Source: an uncultured Collinsella sp.
GTDB taxonomy: Bacteria > Actinomycetota > Coriobacteriia > Coriobacteriales > Coriobacteriaceae
Reading direction: 5' to 3'
DNA: 40,435 nucleotides
Assembly: GCA_902489965.1 (NCBI GenBank)
Contig: CABUCA010000011.1
Location: 1 to 40,435 of the forward strand
Shown: piece after piece, positions 1 through 7,644 of the stretch
Position numbering within the stretch: the stretch's first letter is position 1
Layout: the number at the start of each line of letters is the position of its first letter
Position numbers and translations under genes: made by a program
The notes under the pieces: generated by a model
The model's input: the letters and a program-made list of their open reading frames with translations, nothing else
Database searches by the model: none
What the model was told of the DNA's origin: nothing

Positions 1-51
1 CAAACCGGGCTCGAACGAACATGCCTATTGACAATGGCTTTCTCATATTAC

Positions 52-76
52 AAAAAAGCCCCCATTGCTGGGAGCT
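52..76 (-). terminator. terminator of tRNA-Leu
   Basis: On the minus strand AGCTCCC pairs with GGGGGCT around a six-base loop, and a run of T follows. It sits 11 bases beyond the CCA end, as expected for a rho-independent terminator. Confidence 0.8.
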
Positions 77-87
77 CTTTCATTCAA

Positions 88-174
88 TGGTGCGGGCGAA
101 AGGACTTGAACCTTCATGGGGTTGCCCCCATACGGACCTGAACCGTACGCGTCTGCCAATTCCGCCACGCCCGC
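88..174 (-). tRNA. tRNA-Leu (anticodon CAG)
   Basis: The reverse strand folds into a class II tRNA. The acceptor stem GCGGGCG pairs with CGCCCGC. The anticodon loop TTCAGGT sits on a TACGG/CCGTA stem and gives anticodon CAG, which reads CUG leucine codons. A long variable arm (ATGGGGGCAACCCCAT) and a T-loop TTCAAGT follow. The discriminator base is A and the CCA end is encoded. A consensus-like promoter lies just upstream and a terminator just downstream, so it looks like a single-gene transcript. Confidence 0.96.
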
Positions 175-185
175 GTACAGGAATT

Positions 186-214
186 AGAATAACGGAGCGC
201 CATCGCGAACGCAA
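186..214 (-). promoter_or_regulatory. promoter of tRNA-Leu
   Basis: On the minus strand TTGCGT (-35, 214-209) is followed by exactly 17 bases and TATTCT (-10, 191-186). Transcription would begin only a few bases before the mature tRNA. The -35 box lies next to the stop codon of the upstream nuclease gene. Confidence 0.7.
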
Positions 215-217
215 GAA

Positions 218-1135
218 CTATTTTTGAAAAAGTTTGCAGGCATTTTCCCAAGCTGCTCGCGCGATTGCCTCAGCATCCTCGCCGGTACGATCGACACGGT
301 CGTTGACCAGCGTGTTTGCCGTAATGGAGATCATTGCGGGCTCGCATTCAAGACCGCGGATGGGCTCCGGAGCCATATACGGGCAATCCGTCTCGAACAA
401 AATTCGATCGAGTGGGGTTGCCGCAAATGCCTCGCGCACATCGTCGTTGCGCTTAAAGGTAGCCGCGCCTCCATAAGCGATATAGCAGCCCAGCTCCACA
501 AAGCGCTCCATCGTGGCGCGGTCCTCGCCAAAACAGTGCAGCACACAACCGGCCTGGGGCACGCCCACCTCACGAAGCACGTTGTACGCATCAACGTGCG
601 AGGTGCGCTCCCCATCCGAGTCCTCGTGACGCAGGTGCAGCTCCACCGGCACGTTACGGCACACGGCAAGCTCGAGCTGGCGCGTCATGCAGTCAATCTG
701 CACGTTATGGGGTGCCGGCGCGATATCGTCGTCATAGTCCATGTGGTAGTCCAGGCCGATTTCGCCAATACCGGCGCATAAGGGGTCATCGAGTGCGGCA
801 ACGACCTGCGCGTGAACGTCGTCGGTATAGTCCGGCGCACCATACGGATGCACGCCGGCAAGATACTTGATCTGAGGGATATCCTGCATCGGCAGAATTT
901 CGCGCACGAGCCAGTCGCTATAGTCCGTCACGCTGCGTTTGTCAGCGATGGGGTCGAACATCGTCACCAACAGGTCGACGCCCGCGGCTTTGGCGCGCAC
1001 GAGCGTCTCGGGCACTTCTTTGCCCCAAAACGAAAGCAGATGCGCATGCGTGTCGGCAAGCGGCGCCAAGGGCACGGGACAAGCAACCGTCTTCTTTTTC
1101 TTGGTAAACGTCACGCGTTCGGCATTAAGCGTCAT
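218..1135 (-). CDS. TatD-family metal-dependent deoxyribonuclease
   Basis: The 305-residue protein is a TatD-type hydrolase, a TIM barrel with two metal ions. Near residue 29 the motif DTHAHL supplies the first two metal-binding histidines. GEIGLDYH supplies the glutamate, ELHLRHED and LHCFG further histidines, and FETDCPYMAP the terminal aspartate. Family members remove nucleotides from DNA ends and are cytoplasmic. The start ATG lies inside the last codons of rsmA (11-base overlap), with AGGAG eight bases upstream, so translation is probably coupled to rsmA. A short charged N-terminal extension (TKKKK) precedes the barrel. The tatD-like/rsmA/metG neighbourhood is common in Gram-positive genomes, there usually as metG-tatD-rnmV-rsmA. 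No rnmV is seen between the two genes here. The true in-cell substrate is not shown by the sequence. Confidence 0.93.
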   Translation of the reverse strand: MTLNAERVTFTKKKKTVACPVPLAPLADTHAHLLSFWGKEVPETLVRAKAAGVDLLVTMFDPIADKRSVTDYSDWLVREILPMQDIPQIKYLAGVHPYGAPDYTDDVHAQVVAALDDPLCAGIGEIGLDYHMDYDDDIAPAPHNVQIDCMTRQLELAVCRNVPVELHLRHEDSDGERTSHVDAYNVLREVGVPQAGCVLHCFGEDRATMERFVELGCYIAYGGAATFKRNDDVREAFAATPLDRILFETDCPYMAPEPIRGLECEPAMISITANTLVNDRVDRTGEDAEAIARAAWENACKLFQK

Positions 1136-1985
1136 GGATTAGCTCCTGGGCCAGGCGGACAAAGTCGGCAACATCGAGCGTCTCGGCGCGCGTGGTGGAT
1201 GCGATACCGCAAGCCTCAAAGGCGGCATCGAGCACGTCCTTGGCAAAGCCGTTGGCGCTCATGGAGTTGCGAATGGTCTTGCGACGCTGAGCAAATGCAG
1301 CATCAATCACGCGGGCCACAAACTCGCGGTCGAGTCCTTCGGGCACCACGCCGTCAACACGGTCGATACGCACGACGGCCGAGTCCACGTGCGGCGCCGG
1401 CATAAAGCAACGCGGCGGCACCTCAAAGCGACCCGTCACCTGCGCATACAGGCCGAGCTTTGCCGTATAGCCGCCATAGGTCTTGTTGCCCGGCACTGCG
1501 GCAATGCGATCGGCAACCTCCTTTTGCACCATGACGACGGCACGCTTGAGCGCGGGCATCGTCTGGAAGAACTGCAAGATGATTGTCGCCGCCACGTTAT
1601 AGGGCAAGTTCGCGACAAATACCGTCGGCTCACCGCCGGCGGCCTGCTCAATCTGCTCCGGGCCCACCTTAAGCGCGTCGCCCATGATAAAGCGGAAGTT
1701 GGCGTAGTCGGCGGCGTGAGCATCGAGCACCGGCTCGAGCTCGGGATCGGCCTCGATCGACGTGACGCACGCCGCCTCCTGCAACAGCGCAAGCGTGAGC
1801 GTACCAACGCCCGGACCAACCTCGAGCACGCGCTCATCGCCTGCAAGCTCGGCAAGCTCGCAAATGCGCTCAATTACATGGTTGTCGATCAGGAAGTTCT
1901 GGCCCAGGCGATGCTTGGTCGCAAGGCCAAACTCCTCCAGCAGCTCCCTGGTGGCCGTGGGGTTTGCCAAAGGCGAAGTTGTCAT
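1125..1985 (-). CDS. rsmA: 16S rRNA dimethyladenosine transferase (KsgA/RsmA)
   Basis: This 286-residue SAM-dependent methyltransferase dimethylates two adjacent adenines near the 3' end of 16S rRNA late in small-subunit assembly. Visible signatures are LGQNFLID near the N-terminus, the SAM-binding loop EVGPGVGTLT, and the catalytic NLPYNVAATI motif (the NLPY class used for adenine N6). The C-terminal helical domain is complete, and the length matches the family. The start ATG follows AAGGAGG at good spacing. It lies downstream of metG but beyond a strong terminator at 2023-2052, so it probably has its own promoter in the short gap. The TatD-type gene overlaps its 3' end. Confidence 0.97.
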   Translation of the reverse strand: MTTSPLANPTATRELLEEFGLATKHRLGQNFLIDNHVIERICELAELAGDERVLEVGPGVGTLTLALLQEAACVTSIEADPELEPVLDAHAADYANFRFIMGDALKVGPEQIEQAAGGEPTVFVANLPYNVAATIILQFFQTMPALKRAVVMVQKEVADRIAAVPGNKTYGGYTAKLGLYAQVTGRFEVPPRCFMPAPHVDSAVVRIDRVDGVVPEGLDREFVARVIDAAFAQRRKTIRNSMSANGFAKDVLDAAFEACGIASTTRAETLDVADFVRLAQELIHDA

Positions 1986-2019
1986 GGTTGCCTCCTTAGC
2001 ATGATGGCGGCGTCTTGAA

Positions 2020-2052
2020 ACAAAAGGGCATGGACCGTGGCGGCCATGCCCT
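2020..2052 (-). terminator. terminator after metG
   Basis: On the minus strand GGGCATGG and CCATGCCC form a perfect 8-bp stem around a ten-base loop, followed by TTTTGTTT. It starts about 40 bases after the metG stop. Confidence 0.85.
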
Positions 2053-2092
2053 TACAGCTAAACAGCAAATTGCCGATATGGCGCGCTGCGTC

Positions 2093-3694
2093 TTAGCCCA
2101 GACGCGGGAACAGCGGATCGCCCTTCTCGACGGGCTGACCACCAGCAAGCAGGCCCCAAGCGCAAATGCCCTTGAGGTCGTCGCTCGCGGCCTCGTCCTC
2201 GCAGGACAGGCGGCGCAGAGCCTCGGCAGAAGTCTGGGGCATGAGCGGCATCAGCAGGTGAGCGGCAATGCGGATGGCCTCGAGCAGGTTGTAGATCACA
2301 AACGCCAGCTCGTCAGCCTTGGCCTCGTCCTTGGCAAGTGCCCAAGGCTCGGAGTCCTCGATGTAGTGGTTGGCGGCGTGGATGAGCTCCATGACCTCGT
2401 CCTTGGCTCCACCGTAATCGAGCACGTCCATCTTGGCCATGTAGCGCTCGACCAAACCGTCGGCAATCTTTGCCAGCGGGTTGTCGAACGCATCGAACGA
2501 CGCGGGCTTGGCGGGCGCGCAACCGTCAAAGTACTTGCCGCTCATGTTGAGCGAACGCGAGATAAGGTTGCCCCAGCTGTTGGCCAGGTCGGCGTTGTAG
2601 ACCTGCTCCATGCGATCGAAGCTGATGGCACCGTCGGTGCCGGGGACGACGTCGGTCATGAAGTAGTAGCGATAGCCCTCAACGCCCAACATGTCGATAA
2701 CGTCCTGCGGAGCGATAGCGTTGCCACGGCTCTTGGACATCTTCTCGGCCTTGCCAGTCTCGGCATTGCGCACGGTCAGGAAGCCGTGGGCAAAGACGTG
2801 CTCGGGCAGAGCCTCGCCGATGGCCATGAGCATGGCGGGCCAAATGACGCAGTGGAAGCGGATGATGTCCTTACCCACGATGTGGAACTGCGCGGGCCAG
2901 CGATAGGCCAGCTCGGCACGCGCCTCGTCGGTGTCGACACCGTAGCCGACGGCCGTCATATAGTTGAGCAGCGCATCGAACCACACGTAGGTCACGTGAC
3001 CCTCGTCAAACGGGACCTGAATGCCCCAGTCAAAGCTCGTACGGCTCACGGAAAGGTCATTAAGGCCGCCCTCGACAAAGCTACGTACCTCGTTCATGCG
3101 GAACGCAGGCTCGACAAAGTCGGGGTGCTCGTCATAGAGCTTGAGCAGCTTGTCCTGGAAGGCGGAAAGCTTAAAGAAGTAGGACTCCTCCTGCACGCGC
3201 TCAAGCGGACGGTGGCAGTCGGGGCACAGGTGCTGGCCGACGCTGCCGTACTCCTCGTCGCCCTTCTGGACCTGCGTATCAGTGAAGTAGGTCTCGTCAG
3301 GCACGCAATACCAACCGTCGTAGCTGCCCTTATACAGGTAGCCGGACTCCTTCATGCGCTCCCACAGGTACTGCACGGCATGATGCTGGCGCGGCTCGGT
3401 GGTGCGGATGAAGTCGTCGTTGGAAATCTCGAGCTTGCTCCAAAGCTCCTTGAAGTGCGGAGCCTGGCTGTCGGTCCACTCCTGCGGCGTCATGTTGTGC
3501 TTGGCTGCGGCCTCGGCGACCTTCTCGCCGTGCTCGTCCATGCCGGTCAGGAACTTGACGTTATAGCCGGCGGAGCGGCGATAGCGAGCCTGAACGTCGG
3601 CGATGATGGTGGAATAAGCCGTGCCCAGGTGCGGATCGGCGTTGACGTAGTAGATGGGCGTCGTGATAAAGAACGAAGGCTTGCTTTGATCCAT
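2093..3694 (-). CDS. metG: methionyl-tRNA synthetase
   Basis: The 533-residue class I aminoacyl-tRNA synthetase charges tRNA-Met. HLGT at residues 22-25 is the HIGH motif and KMSKS lies at 318-322. The TYVWFDALLNYMTA motif that helps form the methionine pocket is present. It is the short form: it ends after the anticodon-binding helical domain and lacks the C-terminal EMAP/tRNA-binding domain. The connective-peptide knuckle is incomplete, with Cys130, Cys157 and Cys160 but no fourth cysteine where the zinc-binding form has it. The start ATG has GGAGG upstream. It lies 69 bases after rsmI in the same direction, so rsmI-metG may be co-transcribed, ending at the terminator near 2040. Confidence 0.97.
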   Translation of the reverse strand: MDQSKPSFFITTPIYYVNADPHLGTAYSTIIADVQARYRRSAGYNVKFLTGMDEHGEKVAEAAAKHNMTPQEWTDSQAPHFKELWSKLEISNDDFIRTTEPRQHHAVQYLWERMKESGYLYKGSYDGWYCVPDETYFTDTQVQKGDEEYGSVGQHLCPDCHRPLERVQEESYFFKLSAFQDKLLKLYDEHPDFVEPAFRMNEVRSFVEGGLNDLSVSRTSFDWGIQVPFDEGHVTYVWFDALLNYMTAVGYGVDTDEARAELAYRWPAQFHIVGKDIIRFHCVIWPAMLMAIGEALPEHVFAHGFLTVRNAETGKAEKMSKSRGNAIAPQDVIDMLGVEGYRYYFMTDVVPGTDGAISFDRMEQVYNADLANSWGNLISRSLNMSGKYFDGCAPAKPASFDAFDNPLAKIADGLVERYMAKMDVLDYGGAKDEVMELIHAANHYIEDSEPWALAKDEAKADELAFVIYNLLEAIRIAAHLLMPLMPQTSAEALRRLSCEDEAASDDLKGICAWGLLAGGQPVEKGDPLFPRLG

Positions 3695-3763
3695 GGGGTT
3701 TGTCCTCCAGAAAAACGTTGCATACAGGGGATGATTCTAGCGCAAGGGCTGGATATCCTCCAT

Positions 3764-4642
3764 CTATTGCATATCGAGCACCATGGCATAGACATCGCGC
3801 TTGCGGCGCGAATACTTCTGAGACAGGCGCTTGGCCACCGCAGAGGCGGGCTCCCCCTCCTCGAGCGCGGCGCGGATATCCTCGCGCAGGGCCTCGTCGG
3901 GATCCGCTGCCGCGGCGCCAACCGGCACGATACCGGCCTCCTCATCCTCGCTCGGCGGCGCGATGACCAGCGCAATCTCGCCCTTTACCTCGCCGCGAGC
4001 ACGCAGCTCCTCGGCAAGCTGAGCAGCGGGCCCGCGCAAGACCTCCTCGTGCAGCTTGGTGAGTTCGCGGCAGACGGCAACCTCACGCTGGGGAAAGACC
4101 TCCGCCACGGCCTCGAGCGTCGCCACGATGCGATGTGGAGACTCGTAGAAGATGAGTGCGCCGGGCACCACGGCAAGGCGCTGTAAACGGCGCACGCGGT
4201 CGCCGTGCTTTCGGCCCAAAAAGCCCTCGAAGAAAAAATGCTCGCAGGGAATGCCGGACGAAACGAGCGCCGTGACGCAAGCAGAGGGCCCGGGAATAAC
4301 TTCAACGGGCACATCGGCCTCACGCGCCGCCTCGACCAGCGCCTGTCCGGGATCGGACACACTCGGCATGCCGGCGTCCGAGGCAAAAGCGAGGGTCTCC
4401 CCCGCCAGCAGACGGTCGACCAGGCCGACGGCGCGGCTGGCGATCACATTCTCGTCGCAACGGACAAGCGGCTTGGAAATGCCCAGATGCATCAGCAGCT
4501 TTGACGTCACACGCGTGTCTTCGCAGCAGATGGCATCGGCGGCGGCAAACGCCTCGCCAACGCGCGGGGACAGGTCGCCCAGGTTGCCGATGGGCGTGCC
4601 GACCACATAGAGTTTGCCCGTATGGGTGCTGTTTTGCGTCAT
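3764..4642 (-). CDS. rsmI: 16S rRNA (cytidine-1402 2'-O) methyltransferase
   Basis: This 292-residue enzyme adds the 2'-O-methyl group to C1402 of 16S rRNA in the decoding centre, using SAM. The tetrapyrrole-methylase fold is clear: GTPIGNLGDLSPR near the N-terminus, CEDTRVTSKLL, SDAGMPSVSDPG, GPSACVTALVSSG and FYESPHR. All are RsmI signatures. The C-terminus carries the short helical tail seen in the family (SRRKRDVYAMVL). Its ATG lies six bases after the stop of the GH5 gene, with AGGTTGAT before it, so the two are probably one transcript. There is no functional link between them that I can name. Confidence 0.95.
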   Translation of the reverse strand: MTQNSTHTGKLYVVGTPIGNLGDLSPRVGEAFAAADAICCEDTRVTSKLLMHLGISKPLVRCDENVIASRAVGLVDRLLAGETLAFASDAGMPSVSDPGQALVEAAREADVPVEVIPGPSACVTALVSSGIPCEHFFFEGFLGRKHGDRVRRLQRLAVVPGALIFYESPHRIVATLEAVAEVFPQREVAVCRELTKLHEEVLRGPAAQLAEELRARGEVKGEIALVIAPPSEDEEAGIVPVGAAAADPDEALREDIRAALEEGEPASAVAKRLSQKYSRRKRDVYAMVLDMQ

Positions 4643-4648
4643 ATCAAC

Positions 4649-5710
4649 CTATTCAATCATGCCGCGCTCGAGCGTACCGAGCGCCGCGCGGGCGTCCCAT
4701 GCTGCAATGCGCTTCTCGGTCTTCCACGTTTGGAAGAACCAACCGGCAGCCGGCGCAAACGAAGCCAGCTGGTTGGCGATAAACACGCGCTCGTAGGCAT
4801 TGCGGCCCTCGGGCGTAACCGACGAGTTGGCAAAGATCGCCGCGCCCGACCATTCGCCCACCAGCACGGGGAACCCAGTCGAAATCGCTTCTTTAAGCTC
4901 GCGCTTGTTACGGGAAATCGCCGTCGTCAGCCCGCGGGGGCTCGTGATATCGAGCGCATACTCGTCGCGGTAATGGTACAGGTGAAGGTCCATGTAGACG
5001 TTCTTGTACTTGGCGCCGCGCATAAAATGCTTCCACTCGCTGGGATGCCCCGAAGACGAAAAGACGACGATCTTATCCTCGGGCATATACGAACGGACGA
5101 GCTCGTAGGCATCGCGATAGAAATTGCGCAGGTAGTGCGCCGGAATGCCATCCGTCATGGCAAAGAGACTCTTGCGGACACTCATCTGCGGCGTATCCAA
5201 CAGCTCAATGCCCAGCAGGCTCTCGGCCTCGCCGTAACGCTCGGCCAAGCGCTCGAGCACGTCGAGTGCGACATGGCGGCCGTTAGTGGACGAATGCCAC
5301 TCGGCAACAGCCTCCGGCGTGGCGGGCGAATCGTTGGAATCGCCCTGGCCACCGGGCACAGTCGCCAGGTCAAGCAGCACGCGAATGTTGTACTTGGCAG
5401 CCCACTCAATCGCGCGGTCGATGTAATCGACAACCGAGATGTAGGACGCATCGGACTCCTGCGAGCCAAAGGCATACCAAGGCACCGGCAGGCGCACGGC
5501 GTTGAGGCCGATCTGCGCCATGCGACGGAAATCATCCTCGCTCACAAACGTCTCGTAATGACGGCGCGTGCGCTCGTTATAGGCGGCGGTGCCCATGGCC
5601 TCCTGCAGCTCGGCCGCATTGGATGCACCGGTCGCCGCGTATAGCGACGGGGTCACCCAAGGCTCGGGAATAAACCAGCCAGAGAGATTAACGCCGAGTA
5701 TCCTCTCCAT
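4649..5710 (-). CDS. glycoside hydrolase family 5-like protein lacking the acid/base residue
   Basis: The 353-residue protein has the GH5 (cellulase/exo-1,3-glucanase-like) TIM barrel: GVNLSGWFIPEPW at the N-terminus, NAVRLPVPWYAFG with the conserved Arg, LHLYHYRD on a late strand, the nucleophile strand VLVGEWSGA, and GWFFQTWK near the end. The strand that should read LLNEP and carry the general acid/base Glu instead reads LLDTP. Glycoside cleavage by the usual mechanism is therefore doubtful. No signal peptide is visible, so it should stay in the cytoplasm. The start ATG at 5710 is chosen because GAAGGGGG lies before it and the family homology begins there. The frame stays open upstream, but that stretch is not protein-like. 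rsmI follows closely. Confidence 0.82.
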   Translation of the reverse strand: MERILGVNLSGWFIPEPWVTPSLYAATGASNAAELQEAMGTAAYNERTRRHYETFVSEDDFRRMAQIGLNAVRLPVPWYAFGSQESDASYISVVDYIDRAIEWAAKYNIRVLLDLATVPGGQGDSNDSPATPEAVAEWHSSTNGRHVALDVLERLAERYGEAESLLGIELLDTPQMSVRKSLFAMTDGIPAHYLRNFYRDAYELVRSYMPEDKIVVFSSSGHPSEWKHFMRGAKYKNVYMDLHLYHYRDEYALDITSPRGLTTAISRNKRELKEAISTGFPVLVGEWSGAAIFANSSVTPEGRNAYERVFIANQLASFAPAAGWFFQTWKTEKRIAAWDARAALGTLERGMIE

Positions 5711-5963
5711 CACTGCCCCCTTCGGATCATGCAGGTCGAACCCGCATCGTATTGCATAGGATAAGTATCGTTTTGAGTATACCCGCGTGTGCGGACAGGC
5801 GACCGAACGGTCTGTAAAGTGACGCGAAAGTGGGAGGAATGTCTGGGGCGGGCGGACTCGGAATGGTGCGACGAGGTGTGTACGCGCGCCGGAGGCAGGC
5901 ACCGGAAAGCGCGTCCCGTTCTATCGCTCAATAATGGGGCGCATTTTCCGCAGAACCCTACAT
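5711..5963 (-). promoter_or_regulatory. upstream region of the GH5 gene
   Basis: There is no gene in this stretch. On the minus strand TATACT (near 5790) and TATCCT (near 5771) are possible -10 boxes, without a convincing -35. A perfect palindrome GACCG-AA-CGGTC lies at 5801-5812, just upstream of the first box, where a repressor or activator could bind. Confidence 0.35.
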
Positions 5964-5993
5964 AAAAGAAAAGGACCCCTTTGCAGAGGTCCT
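5964..5993 (-). terminator. terminator of tRNA-Phe
   Basis: On the minus strand GGACCTCT pairs with AGGGGTCC around a GCAA tetraloop (one T-G pair), followed by TTTTCTTTT. It lies directly after the tRNA-Phe gene. Confidence 0.88.
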
Positions 5994-6006
5994 AGTCAAT
6001 TCAAGG

Positions 6007-6079
<73 letters not shown>

Positions 6080-6090
6080 ATTTGAGGTGT

Positions 6091-6139
6091 GCCTTGTTTC
6101 AAGGCTTGATTAGTATAACCAAGGACGCGTTCCGGTCAA
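6091..6139 (-). promoter_or_regulatory. promoter and leader of tRNA-Phe
   Basis: On the minus strand TTGACC (6139-6134) is separated by 16 bases from TATACT (6117-6112), a strong sigma-70-type promoter. The short leader contains a hairpin GCCTTG-AAA-CAAGGC (6105-6091) just before the tRNA. Confidence 0.78.
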
Positions 6140-6202
6140 CCGAGAATTTCAAAAAAGTTTTTGAGCACAGCCTCGGTTCTTTAAATCGGCACGTCAGAGG
6201 CA

Positions 6203-6490
6203 TCAGCCGGCAGCAAGAAGTTTTTCGCTCAGAGCCGCACGGGCAAACTCACTTGGCGTCATCCCCTCGGCAGCCGCCCGTCGACGAATGGCCTCCTTCA
6301 TTCCCAGAGGAATCTTGACCGACAGCGTTGCCGTCCCCTCACCTGAGAGTGGGGGCCGTCCATGCACGATCCCACCAACGGTGTGTTCGCCATCCGGAAA
6401 CTCTCCGCGCTCGTACGACTCGCACCACGCGTCAATCATTTCATCCGTTACAACCTGACCATTAGCGGCCGTATACGTCTTGCCCATCAT
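6203..6490 (-). CDS. ribbon-helix-helix antitoxin
   Basis: The 95-residue protein ends in a ribbon-helix-helix DNA-binding domain: the strand TATLSVKIP, then MKEAIRRRAAAEG, then MTPSEFARAALSEKL (about residues 53-92). The N-terminal half (QVVTDEMIDAWCESYERGEFPDG) resembles a region I recall in many actinobacterial antitoxins of this kind. The first ATG overlaps the stop of the upstream small gene (ATGA), so it is read by coupling. Toxin-first order with a downstream RHH antitoxin fits a type II toxin-antitoxin operon, in which the antitoxin would bind both toxin and operator. The partner frame is disrupted (see 6487-6757). No clear terminator follows. The RHH domain is firm; the role is inferred. 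Confidence 0.8.
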   Translation of the reverse strand: MMGKTYTAANGQVVTDEMIDAWCESYERGEFPDGEHTVGGIVHGRPPLSGEGTATLSVKIPLGMKEAIRRRAAAEGMTPSEFARAALSEKLLAAG

Positions 6491-6757
6491 CGACCCCTTT
6501 GCCGAGCCCGTTCAATCTCCTGCCAAAATTTCTTCTGGACTGGAGACAAGGCATGAATGATAAGCCACCCACGGACAAGCTCGACCGCGACAAGCTCCAC
6601 GCTTCGTCCGTCTGGGAGCCATCCAATCGCAAGCCATCTCGGCGGCTCGTCCTTCGACTCGCGACGAATGCACTCAGTAACCGCAAGCCAAGCGCTAAGC
6701 ACCTGCTTTTCCGTCAGGTGCTTTTTAGCGTTGGGATGGATCTCAACATCCGTGCAT
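6487..6757 (-). pseudogene. frameshifted small toxin-like gene
   Basis: A strong Shine-Dalgarno sequence (GGAGGAGAAG, 6767-6758) stands before an ATG at 6757, but that frame stops after four codons. Dropping one G of the GG at 6750-6751 gives an uninterrupted 89-residue protein that begins MHDVEIHPNAKKHLTEKQVL and ends at 6487, overlapping the antitoxin by four bases. The IHPNAKKH start, the LPDGRSVELVAVELV strand and the IIHALSP end resemble small actinobacterial toxins paired with RHH antitoxins, as I recall them. The open frame itself extends further upstream but has no ATG, GTG or TTG there, so the only normal start left is a GTG at 6702 without a good ribosome site, giving 71 residues. 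Possible readings are inactivation, a sequence error or programmed frameshifting. Confidence 0.68.
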
Positions 6758-6778
6758 CTTCTCCTCCATCTTACCCAA

Positions 6779-6793
6779 TTTCGTATGACGAAA
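6779..6793. promoter_or_regulatory. palindromic operator candidate of the toxin-antitoxin pair
   Basis: TTTCGT-ATG-ACGAAA is a perfect 6-bp inverted repeat 22 bases upstream of the toxin ATG. On the minus strand it overlaps a weak promoter candidate, TTGGCG-N17-TACGAA. RHH antitoxins typically bind such short palindromes to repress their own operon. Confidence 0.45.
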
Positions 6794-6811
6794 GTCCGCT
6801 ATCGCCAATTC

Positions 6812-7171
6812 TTAAGCCGGCACGCGTTGGAGAGCAGGGGTCGAAACAATGATTGAAGGGCGCTCTAGTGCGGCCCAGGCGCCGGGGCAGGAGCACATAC
6901 GCCAGGGACGTACGTTTTCGTAGCGCGCGAGGATATTGCCGTCGCGATCGATGAAGGCGATGTCGATGGGGTAGGCCATAAAGCAGGTGTGGACCGAAGA
7001 GCAGCGTGGGAACGCCATGACGAGCGGCAACCCGTTGGCGGCAATCGGAGACCGTCCCAGCATGCCGCGCAGGCGCACGGCAAACGACTCCGCCACCACA
7101 AACTCGGCAGGCGTCCAACCCAGCCTGTTGAGCGCCCGCGCGTAGGCAATGTAGGATGAGGCCGCGGTCAC
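6812..7171 (-). CDS. DUF192 family protein
   Basis: The 119-residue protein belongs to DUF192, a small beta-rich family of unknown biochemical role. Its core is present: the AVRLRGMLGR segment, CSSVHTCFMAYPIDIAFIDRDG, and the NVRPWRM motif before the end. The start is a GTG at 7171 that overlaps the stop of the TadE-like gene (GTGA), giving coupled translation. It is the last gene of the tad operon, and I recall DUF192 genes next to tad genes in other actinobacteria. No signal peptide is evident from this start. Any link to pilus assembly is inferred from position only. Confidence 0.83.
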   Translation of the reverse strand: MTAASSYIAYARALNRLGWTPAEFVVAESFAVRLRGMLGRSPIAANGLPLVMAFPRCSSVHTCFMAYPIDIAFIDRDGNILARYENVRPWRMCSCPGAWAALERPSIIVSTPALQRVPA

Positions 7172-7644
7172 ATAACCACCCCCGGACGCCACGGATCGAC
7201 CGTCACTGCGCGCTCGTGCGACAACTTTGCCGGTGCCCCCAGCGAAACGCCGGCGATGCTGAGCGAGCTCGGCCACGGCTCGTAGCGCATGGTACAGGTA
7301 TAGGTCCTAAACGTGCCGGAGAGCGAAAGCAGACCGCCATCCGATGTCGTCGCACCCTGCTCGCTCGAGACCTCAATCTGCAAGTCATAGCCTTCCATGG
7401 CATGTTGGATCTGAGCCTGAACGGTCGCGGAGGCATCGATGGAGCTGTCATCGCCCTCCCCGCTCGGCGCCACGGCATGCGCTAGCACGATATCGGGCAC
7501 CACGCGATCGAAGCGCGCGACCGCGTCGGCAAAGACCATGACGTTGTACACGATAAGCGCCAGAACCAGCAGGACGGGCGTGACCACGGCCATCTCGACC
7601 GTCGCCTGGGCGCGCTCCTCGCACAGGCGCGTGCGGATGCCCAT
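7168..7644 (-). CDS. TadE-like pilus assembly protein
   Basis: The 158-residue protein starts MGIRTRLCEERAQATVEMAV and then has one hydrophobic segment (about residues 18-38), the layout of TadE-like minor pilins that are anchored in the membrane with the rest outside. The ATG overlaps the stop of the TadG-like gene (TAATG), which fixes the start. The frame continues upstream, but without pilin features. The residue before the QATVE core is Ala rather than the Gly normally preceding the cleavage site. The C-terminal part is beta-rich with one Cys (TYTCTMRYEP). It is followed by the overlapping DUF192 gene. Confidence 0.8.
   Translation of the reverse strand: MGIRTRLCEERAQATVEMAVVTPVLLVLALIVYNVMVFADAVARFDRVVPDIVLAHAVAPSGEGDDSSIDASATVQAQIQHAMEGYDLQIEVSSEQGATTSDGGLLSLSGTFRTYTCTMRYEPWPSSLSIAGVSLGAPAKLSHERAVTVDPWRPGVVM

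Noticed and set aside
2015..4186. 723-codon plus-strand frame across metG and rsmI
   Set aside because: It crosses two recognised genes and a terminator and has no domain.
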